A stretch of DNA of 64,000 nucleotides, taken from the NCBI GenBank assembly GCA_963678675.1, contig OY783193.1, forward strand, positions 17,000,427 to 17,064,426, in the 5' to 3' direction. Every line of letters starts with the position of its first letter. The stretch's first letter is position 1. Position numbers and translations under genes: made by a program. This DNA is from Xiphydria camelus. Taxonomy: Eukaryota > Arthropoda > Insecta > Hymenoptera > Xiphydriidae. Below are positions 56,333 through 64,000 of this stretch, piece after piece. Under the pieces are notes generated by a model. That model saw only the letters and a list, made by a program, of their open reading frames with translations. It did not search any database and was not told where the DNA came from.

Positions 56333-56960
56333 GGGTGACTTCGCCGGTTAGCCGACCGCACCCAGTTTTCGACCAGATTTGAAAATAAGAATATCAGCGC
56401 ATTTTTAATATTTTTAACAACGCTACTGCATAAATCCACCATTCAGCAACACTAATAAGAGATGGCACCCTCTTGCGGTTTAACACTAAAACTACCGCAA
56501 CCGGTCAATTTGACCGGTGTCTTATTCAGAGTTCCATTCAACCTCAATTATTTCGTAACCCATGAGGTTTTTGTCAAAATTAGTAGAATACTTTTTTGTA
56601 GAGCACATTTCGGTCTACAAAAAAGTTATATAGCAATGTGGACAAAAAATCCACGGATAATGAGATAATCACCCGTCAAAACAACCGTCTTATAAAGCGC
56701 GACCATTCGGTAGTTCTAGTGTTAAAACTAACCTTAGGAAATGGGTGGTCGAAAATGGGGAAAAACAGCATTTTTTATAATATACATATTTTTTAATTTT
56801 CAGAAAAATTTATATACATTTTTAACATTTAGGCCAATTCTATAGTTCCTGTGGATTCGATATGTAAATGTTTTAGTTTAAACAGTTGCGTATATGTTGG
56901 ACTTGCGCATTGTTGAAAACCAAACTAATGTAATCTGGTCGAAAACCGGCGAAGTCACCC
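56333..56960. mobile_element. TA-flanked MITE (GGGTGACTTCGCCGG ends) with a piggyBac-like MITE inside
   Basis: TA at 56331-56332 and 56961-56962. The left GGGTGACTTCGCCGGTTAGC and the complement of the right GGGTGACTTCGCCGGTTTTC, then TTTTCGACCAGATT on both sides. Without the nested element it would be ~386 bp. Confidence 0.85.
56484..56721. mobile_element. piggyBac-like MITE with TTAA target duplication
   Basis: 238 bp between TTAA at 56480-56483 and 56722-56725. The ends CACTAAAACTACCG and complement CACTAGAACTACCG match. The interior holds the palindrome ACCGGTCAATTTGACCGGT. Confidence 0.85.
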
Positions 56961-57445
56961 TATTTAAATGGCGTGGGACTCCACTAGGCTCGATACGACT
57001 CGCCTCGACTGATACGACTAGAAAAATTTCTGGCCGGCCAGATTTTCGTCATGTCAAGTCGTGTCGAATCAAATATAGTAGGGTAAACCACCCAGTCGTT
57101 GGACACCTTGCAGTTATTGGACGGTCTAATTTAAATAAATGAAAACAAGATTCCTAGTTTTTACTTTAATAAATATCATCAAAAACCGTACCTGGCTTAT
57201 TGATTCTTGACTGTCCAATTACTGGATTGAGTATTTCCAAGAAATAAAAACACTGTTCAATAACTAAGTTTTTTGACTTTATCCCAGCTTTTTATTGCTG
57301 AAAATTATATTCTTTCCAACTTAAAATTGTAAGTTACTAGAATGTAAAGCCAATATATTTTCAATCAAAACAAGCCACCACTCATATATCTCTCTAGGTA
57401 GAAAAATATCTTTTTAACACGGTCTCAATTCTTGTAAAATGCTTA

Positions 57446-58340
57446 GGGCCGATTCCACCAACTCTGATTAAATGCTTGATTACCTAATCACGATTATATT
57501 TAATCGGCGTTCTAATCATGATTAACTGCACAATTCGTTCCACCATGAATTTTTAACCCCCGATTATCTAATCATATACCCTCTTCGCAATAAGTTTTGG
57601 TTTTGTTGTAACGGTGATTCTGATTGGTTCATCAACGGAACTTGTAATGGAGTAGGAGGAAAACCTGACGTGATCAACTGACGCGCCGCAAGCCGAGCTC
57701 AGTGAGCTGATGAAATCTCCAACAGAATTAAAAAGGAACCAGTTGCATAATACCGGAGAGCAAGCAGGAGTTGTACTCTGGGTGCAATAGCGTGGTTTTT
57801 GAAATGTGCACTCCCTTTATTTAGTAAAGATACAGAAAATTCTACGTGATTTTTAACGTAATATGATAATGTTGCGATATTTTAAAATAGATTATATATT
57901 ATTTAAGAAGTAATTTATCTTTCTGTAGCGTGTTGCAAATTATGTACAATTTCCAGAAGCAAACACTGTCTTTCGATAACCGAAAACGCGTAATGAAATC
58001 CAAATCATCCAAAGTTTGGAAATAATTAATTCGTTCCTTAATTAAATGTGGCCTTCTATCAATTTCGATACCATTTTCATCATCAGATGATAATAAAATA
58101 TCGTCGTAAAATAAATTCATGTCCGATATAGTATTGCACAGCAGTGAAACTTCGACTTTGAGGTTATGTTGATCCACGTTAATCACTGGTTAGGTTCCTA
58201 ATCGGCCAAAAATGGCTGATTAAGTTCAACGGTGATTATCTCACTTTAATCATGGTTTAAAAATTGGTGGAACGCAAGAGCATGATTAAATTAAGCTAAT
58301 CGGGAATTAACAATTTAATCAGAGTTGGTGGTTTCGGCCT
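57446..58340. mobile_element. PIF/Harbinger-like deletion derivative, TTA target duplication
   Basis: Flanked by TTA at 57443-57445 and 58341-58343. The ends GGGCCGATTCCACCAACTCT and complement AGGCCGAAACCACCAACTCT match, with many AATCATGATTA-type words beneath. It carries the transposase N-terminal fragment below, supporting the superfamily. Confidence 0.8.
57899..58186 (-). pseudogene. HARBI1-like transposase N-terminal fragment
   Basis: The 95-codon minus-strand frame contains RINYFQTLDDLDFITRFRLS followed by KDSV. This matches the conserved 'F....D.DF..RFRLSK..V' start of PIF/Harbinger (HARBI1-type) transposases, preceded by an acidic segment (LLSSDDENG). The DDE catalytic domain that should follow is absent. 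The frame ends in AT-rich sequence ~450 bp from the left end of the element. Motif from memory, but it agrees with the TTA duplication. Confidence 0.7.
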
Positions 58341-58588
58341 TTAAGTGTCCAACAACTGGGTGGTTTACCCTATTCCTTTCGGCAATGAATATATGAATTT
58401 ATAAAAAATAAATAAAACGGAAGCTCTGCAAAAATATACTTCCTATTATTAGTATAGAAAATTTGTATAAAAATGAACACCCTGTTTCTCCGAAACTTAG
58501 TGTTTCCGGATCCATTTTTATTTGCCAATTGTTGGAAAACTATTAGAGCCACACCATTGTCGCTTTGTGACATCTCAGAGGGATGTTC

Positions 58589-58727
58589 TAAAGCCGGGTC
58601 TTTTCACTGCGCGAAACTGTTTCGCGAAAAAGAGAGAGTGAGTGAGAAGAGGGAGGGCGAGAAAAGAAGGAGACATTACTCGCGCAACAGTTTCGCGTAG
58701 AATTTCGCGCAGTGAAAACCCGGCCTA
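58589..58727. mobile_element. 139-bp palindromic MITE (AAGCCGGGT ends)
   Basis: The arms AAGCCGGGTCTTTTCACTGC then GCGAAACTGTTTCGCG pair with 58685-58727. The middle is purine-rich. Confidence 0.8.
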
Positions 58728-58782
58728 AGAATGGTTTACTTGAGTCTTATATTCCGGTTTTTTATTTTTTAAATTTGTTTAA

Positions 58783-59625
58783 CCCTCCGGCGGGCGCGCC
58801 TGCGGTAAAAAGCCGCAAATTTACATTTTTCTGTTAAAACTAAGATATGACCAGCCTTGTAGTATTGTGCGTCTAGGTATTCTTCGTCCACGTTATTGGC
58901 TCCGTCTACCGGCAGATTTGATGCCATATGCCATTTCCGCTCAGTTGTTACAGACGTTCAGTTCGAAGCGGTTTCAATTTGCGGTGTGTTTGCCGCAGCG
59001 CGGCCAGTCATGTAAGTTTTATTTATTATTAAATTTTTTGTATTACCTATGTAATATTGTCATTATTTTTTGTATTAAGTTTGTCAACATTGTGGGAAAA
59101 ATACTTGTAAGAAGCACAGTAACATTATTGTCAAGTGTCTAGAATGTGAGCATGGAGAACAAATGGAAGTTGAATAATTTAATTTTTTTTTGTTTTTGAA
59201 AGTTTATATTTTAGTCTATATTTCTTTGGTTTCTATTTGTTTCCAAAAAATATATATTTTTTAGTTCAATAGAATAGTACAGGTTAAAGGAAGTCGAATA
59301 ATATGATTTTTGTTTTAAAAAGTTTATATTTTAGTTTATATTATTTTATTCAGTTTACATTTTTTTCAAAATGCTTATACATGTATTCTTTTAGTTTAAT
59401 AAAATAATTAAGCAATATTTTTTAGTTTAATGAAATAATTAAGCAATACTTATTATTTTAGTTTAATAAAATAATTAAGCAATAATCATGGTACCTTCGA
59501 CTTATTTTGCTACATAGAACATATTTTCTTGGTTGTTTGTGAACTAGAAAAGTGAAGAATTAAATGCGGAGTAAATGCCGCGGCGCGCCCGCTCATGGGA
59601 ATCCAGTAGCGCGCCCGCCGGAGGG
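58783..59625 (+). mobile_element. piggyBac-like element, internally deleted, TTAA duplication
   Basis: TTAA at 58779-58782 and 59626-59629. The ends CCCTCCGGCGGGCGCGCC and its complement begin with CCC as piggyBac-family ends do. It keeps a Cys-rich transposase tail on the plus strand (below) but lacks the DDD core. Confidence 0.85.
58867..59177 (+). pseudogene. piggyBac-like transposase C-terminal Cys-rich domain remnant, possible intron
   Basis: 59080-59177 encodes CQHCGKNTCKKHSNIIVKCL then ECEHGEQMEVE and a stop. This CxxC...CxxH...CxxC pattern fits the zinc-ribbon tail of piggyBac transposases. An upstream frame from 58867 contains SSKRFQFAVCLPQRGQS. A 68-nt GT-AG interval (59012-59079) would join the two in phase, so the ancestral gene may have had an intron here; chance is possible. 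The catalytic domain is missing. Confidence 0.6.
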
Positions 59626-59730
59626 TTAAATTAAGTTGTAAATTATTTATTTTAAGTCACTGTGTATATCGCAGAAAGGGAAGCTATTGTTGATCATTTA
59701 ATTTAATGTTAAACACGTTACGATTATAAA

Positions 59731-61130
59731 AAATCAAGAGACACGGTAGTGTCTCGCGGCATGTTCATTCAAGTAGTTCGTCAGAACGACGACAGCGCTG
59801 TCGCCGCGGGCACCCGTGTATCTTTACAGGAAAAATGGCTGCCCACTTCACCCCTCAATTTTTACATCGAATTTTCTCAATAAATATACGGTTATAACCA
59901 TTACTATGCTTAGTTACGCCATATAAATTGACTATTCTCTATTGATAGAGACCAGAATAAATGTTATAAGTAAATGTAATATGTAACTACATATTAACAC
60001 AGAGATTCTTTCTTAGCAACGCGAAGCCACGCCCCTTGCGCCTAAAAGTCGAGAATCCGATTTCTCGGGCGATATACATATGTCAAAATCTCACAAAAAT
60101 TCCGCATATCTTCGGCGATAGTCGGCCATGATCGGAAATGTCTACACAGATGCGGGTACACGCATACGCCATCAAATGTATGTGAGAGTGTGTGAGAGAA
60201 TATATTCCTTGAATGTTTGGTCATGGTTTTCAAAGTTAATAAAATATTTCCATTCGCGAAACAATTTCCCTCGCGTTTATTTCGATCCTCGGACACGCTT
60301 GTTAATAAAGAGTAAAAATTCAGTGTAATCGGAGTAGTGAATCTCAATAGTGATGAATGTGACAGACGCTCCGTATAGCTTGATAATCGTTTGTCTTTTT
60401 TTCGAATAATCGAGATAGTCAACGGTTGGAGTGCTATTTTTCTGGTTGCCTGTGCATCAAGAGCAGGAAAGGAGACGGCAGTATCTCAGAAGAATTGCCA
60501 TCAGATAAGTTTAATTGCCATCTGACAGCTTTAACCTCACTTTCGATGGAAAGACAAATATCTTTGTGGTAATTCTATTTTTTGTTTTCAGCGTCATGCG
60601 AGCACGGGACGAATTGATGGTTTTTCTTCTCTGTCACAATCAAAGCCGTGGGAAAAAAATAGGAGATGCAATGGAATTGGATCACAACAATCAAGTAATT
60701 ACTTTATCATTATTTTTTCTCTATCGATATATTTCCTCTTTCGTACTATTACAAGTTCCAATTTAAACACCGACCTGTCAAACCTGAAGTGTACATGTAC
60801 CTCACTTCTATTTCATCTGTTCTTCATCTCCGGTGTAACGACAGTCAATGAGGAATCACTGATACCGATTAGGGTTCGAGGGTTATTCCTTATTCTTTCT
60901 AGCACAGCATCGATATTTTACTGCACCTGTATTCTTCTGGGACTTCCTAAAATAATTATAAAAACCCCATATGATTGTTATTTACCATTTGTTACAGATC
61001 GTATGCGAACCCGAGGGGGTTTCTTTCGAACGAGGGATCATCCACTTGTTGTTCCAAGAACCAGTTGCATTAGTTCATTCGGCGAGCGGGATCTGCTGCC
61101 TCGAGTGCATGGACGTGCGTCACTTTAAAT
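59731..61130 (+). repeat. 1.4-kb dispersed repeat, copy 2 (locus B)
   Basis: Collinear with 12758-14140, including the GAGACACGGTAGTGTCTC left hairpin (one base differs from copy 1) and both exons. Small indels only. Confidence 0.85.
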
Positions 61131-61168
61131 TTCATCCTTCAATATCCTCCATACCATGGTCTTGCTGA
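60592..61168 (+). CDS. Two-exon open frame of the 1.4-kb repeat, copy 2
   Basis: Exon 1 60592-60694 (ATG 60596, MRARDELMVFLLCHNQSRGK) and exon 2 60998-61168 (IVCEPEGVSFERGIIHLLFQ), with the same acceptor and donor sequences as copy 1. The C-terminus differs because the sequence after CACTTTAAAT is unrelated between the copies, so the real end of the protein, if any, is unknown. Unrecognised family. Confidence 0.35.
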
Positions 61169-62287
61169 TTCTAACCTCTGTTGCCACAGCCCGAATACTC
61201 GTCGAGGTTTATTCCTTATTCTTTCTAGCATAGATCGATATTATGCTGCACCTGTATTCTTCTGGGACTTCCTAAAATAATTATAAAAACCCCATATAAT
61301 TCAGCCCTGACAAGTACAATCTTATCCAGCTGTACCTTATCCAGGAGATCTTTCGACGTATGATTCCGAAACATTTCCATGATGTTTCGCAATATTCGCG
61401 AATTTATCGAGAAATATATATTTCTAACATACGGTAGTGTTGACGAATATTATAAAATATCGCAGAAATGTTACAGAAAAGTTACTTTTAAAAACGTGCT
61501 TTGTGGGGTGTAAATGATGATGATATTTTGTAGTTTCCATCGTTACACTAGAGGCGAAGAAGAGATGAAATAGAAGTAAGGTACATGTACACTTCACGTT
61601 TGACAGGTCGGTATATAAATTGGAACTTCTGATAGTATAATACGAAAGGGAAAATAACTACTTTATTATTATTTTTTCTTTGCCGATATATTTCATTTTT
61701 CGTATTATACTATCACAAGTTCCAATTTATATACCGACCTGTCAAACGTGAAGTGTACATGTACCTCACTTCTATTTCGTCTCTTCTTCGCCTCTAGTGT
61801 AACGATGGAAATTACAAAATATCATCATCATTTACACCCCATGAAGCACATTTTTGCAAGTAACTTTTCTGTAACATTTCTGCGATATTTTACAATATTC
61901 GTGAACACTACCGTATGTTAGAAATATATATTTCTCGATAAATTCGCGAATGTTGCGAAACATCATAGAAACGTTTCGGAATCATTACGTCGAAAGATCT
62001 CCTCGATAAGGTACAGCTCGATAAGATTGTACTTGTCAGGGCTGAATTATATGCGGTTTTTATAATTATTTTAGGAATTCCCAGGAGAATACAGGTGCAG
62101 CAAAATATCGATGCTGTGCTAGAAAGAATAAGGAATAACCCTCGAAACCTAACTTGTATCAGTGATTCCTCATTGACCGTCGTTACACGAGAGGCAAAGA
62201 AAAGATGAAATAGAAGTGAGGTACATGTACACTTCACGTTTTTGACAGGTCGGTATATAAATTGAAACATGCGATGGTAGTATAATA
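61131..62287. repeat. Palindromic block built from the composite repeat
   Basis: It folds about ~61676 (AATACGAAAGGG | AAAATAACTACTTT). The arms contain GAGGTACATGTACACTTCAC and partner, TTTCCATCGTTACACTAGAG, CAGCTGTACCTTATCCAGGA and CAAGTACAATCTTATC. The right arm extends into the complement of copy-2 sequence (60740-60925). Confidence 0.8.
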
Positions 62288-63395
62288 CGGTGTCCGATTT
62301 TTGCCAACAACTGTTGCTTCAACTTCCAGTGATATCAAGAGACACGGCAGTGTCTCGCGGCATGTTCATCCAAGTAGTTCGTCAGAACGACGCCGACAGC
62401 GCTGTCGCTGCGGGCACCCGTGTATCTTTACAGGAGAAATGTCTGCCCCCTTCACCCCTCAATTTTTACATCGAATTTTCTCAATAAATATATGGTTTAA
62501 GTATTACTGCAGAACGAGTAGGTTAGAAGTTTTTCATGAAGACTCATGATTTTCTGACATGTCATCTCATACAGGTGCAACCGAAGAGGATCTAGCTCGT
62601 GTCCTGTCCGTAAAAAGATGACTCGATGGACATTGGAGAATGTCAGACTTATCACCGAACGCCTATTACCCACGGTACATTAATTGCAACACACGCTTCT
62701 CGTTTCAACTATTCCAGCGTTAAATAACTTTTACTTCTTTCAAGCTAATAATCTTTTATGAACTGTTCGTGGTAGGAGGCAGCGATCGATAATAGCAACT
62801 CGTCGTAGACAAGTTCGTCTATTAAAACTAAAAGGCAATTCGGTGTGCCGAACTACTACTGCGATAATGTGCCCGAGCTCACGGTCTATTCTGCGATTAA
62901 CGTTAACATAATCGTGATTATGCTCGGGTGATGGGTGTTCCAAAAGAGGTAAAGTTGATACTAAACATCGGACGCTATAAGCTGACTTGCTAGTGTATGC
63001 TTTGCAACTGGAACATCATCGCAGAAATAATTTGTCTACGATTAGTCACGATCATTGATCGCTGCCCCCTACGATGAACAATTTGTACAATATGTAAATA
63101 CTTTGAAAGAAGTGAAAGTTATTTAAAGCAGGAATAGTTGAAATGAAAAGCGCATATTTAAATGAAACTATCATGGGTGATAGACGCTCGGTGACAAGCC
63201 TAACATTCTCCAATATCCATCGAGTCATCTTTTTACGGACAGGATACGAGCTAGATCCTCTTCGGTTGCACCTGTATTAGATGACATGTCAGAAAATCAT
63301 GAGTCTTCATGAAAATCTTCTAACCTACTCGTTCTGCAGTAATACTAATATCACTGGAAGTTGAAGCAACAGTTATTGGCAAATATCGGACACCG
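62288..63395. repeat. 1.1-kb palindrome, locus B, with a small insertion in its left arm
   Basis: The ends CGGTGTCCGATTTTTGCCAA and complement CGGTGTCCGATATTTGCCAA pair, and the centre lies near 62,910 (ATTAACGTTAACAT). The left arm carries ~167 bp (about 62334-62502) of the 1.4-kb repeat's left end between GTGATA and TAGTATTACTGC-like sequence. The right arm is the empty site. Confidence 0.85.
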
Positions 63396-63925
63396 ATTTT
63401 TAAACACTTCGGGAATCTCATCGAAGAAACCCGAATGATTATTTCTTATTATCACTTCTACACATTATTCATAATTATTTACAAATTAACGATTTCGAGG
63501 TTAGATGCTTCGATCTCCCGAATTGACAGCTACCGGGAGATCAGGGCCAGCTTTCTCGAGTCACTCGAGTCGTCAATCAGGACCCCGACCACAACGGAAT
63601 ACTTGATCCTGATTGGTCTATTCGCTAAGATGCGTATACCCAGGCCCAGACGTTTGACACTTTTCCCTCGGCTCGTAAGACCGCAGCGCACTCTCCCGAA
63701 GCCAACTCTAACTATAAATGACTAGAGCACTGACCCAACCACTTCCGACCAAATGTCAGGGAAATTCAAAATTCGGGGTTTGTCAAGGGACATACGGTAT
63801 ACCGAACTTGCCGACGTAGAAATTAAGAAACTATCTTAATCTGAGTTAACCAATTCTATAGGTTATAATGACAGAATTATTAAAAATGATATATTTCTTC
63901 TTTCGTATTACACTATCCAAAAATT
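63396..63925 (+). repeat. CTTCGATCTCCCG unit, locus B, and following intergenic
   Basis: Same order as 23606-23720, then GACGTTTGACACTTTTC and GGTATACCGAACTTGCC as in the 55-kb copy. No gene. Confidence 0.75.
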
Positions 63926-64000
63926 AATGAAATCTTGCCACAAAAACAAATTCTCTGTAAAAAAAAAGGCGGCATGTTCATTCAATGCCAAAAAATTGAT
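63926..64000 (+). mobile_element. Left end of a second CCACAAAAACA foldback element, cut by window end
   Basis: CCACAAAAACAAATTCTCTG followed by GGCGGCATGTTCATTCAATG matches the left arm at 24676-24740. Confidence 0.75.

Larger units (their letters stand above)
57081..58370. mobile_element. TA-flanked element (GGGTAAACCACCCAG ends) with a Harbinger derivative inside
   Basis: TA at 57079-57080 and 58371-58372. The ends GGGTAAACCACCCAGTCGTT and complement GGGTAAACCACCCAGTTGTT continue into GGACAC, a style seen in pogo/Tc1-like MITEs. Subtracting the nested element leaves ~390 bp. Confidence 0.85.

Noticed and set aside
60042..60422. 126-codon minus-strand frame in copy 2 of the 1.4-kb repeat
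   Set aside because: The corresponding region of copy 1 is not open over the same length, and no LINE or other domain is visible.

Overview
The window looks like intergenic, transposon-dense chromosomal DNA from an insect; a hymenopteran is my best guess but I cannot prove it. The evidence is AT-rich DNA with short CpG-rich islands, a Ty3/gypsy retrotransposon, mariner, piggyBac-like and PIF/Harbinger-like remnants, many TA-flanked palindromic elements, and simple repeats ending in a 200-base assembly gap. I found no complete, confidently identifiable host protein gene.

Layout. 1-8 kb: palindromic DNA elements, one with its transposase halves on opposite strands (1203-1778), and a decayed gypsy pol piece (about 2650-3480). 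8-12 kb: an internally deleted mariner (8059-8994), an inverted duplication with arms near 590 bp and a 723-nt loop (9202-11085), and a GC-rich segment of unknown coding status. 12.3-25.4 kb: a composite repeat locus holding a SINE-like insertion (12335-12497), a 1.4-kb repeat with a two-exon open frame, a 4.9-kb gypsy element on the minus strand (14552-19485), a tandem plus inverted array (19575-23245) carrying a 999-bp palindrome, and a ubiquitin-protease-like fragment. 59.7-64 kb: a second copy of the same composite repeat in the same order without those insertions, so it acts as an empty site and dates them.

26-59 kb: scattered foldback elements, including a near-perfect 1.5-kb palindrome (32187-33687) next to two more palindromes; a six-copy 129-bp tandem array (36846-37620); a terminal-inverted-repeat element enclosing a frameshifted copy of a widespread uncharacterised arthropod protein (44848-46188); an element with a Lys-rich ORF remnant (51684-53242); a piggyBac-like MITE nested in a TA element (56333-56960); a Harbinger derivative nested in another (57081-58370); and a piggyBac-like element keeping a Cys-rich C-terminal remnant (58783-59625).

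The genes do not form a pathway. What links the window is nested transposition: elements sit inside elements, many with visible TA, TTA, TTAA or 4-bp target duplications, and long inverted arms that could produce double-stranded RNA if transcribed.
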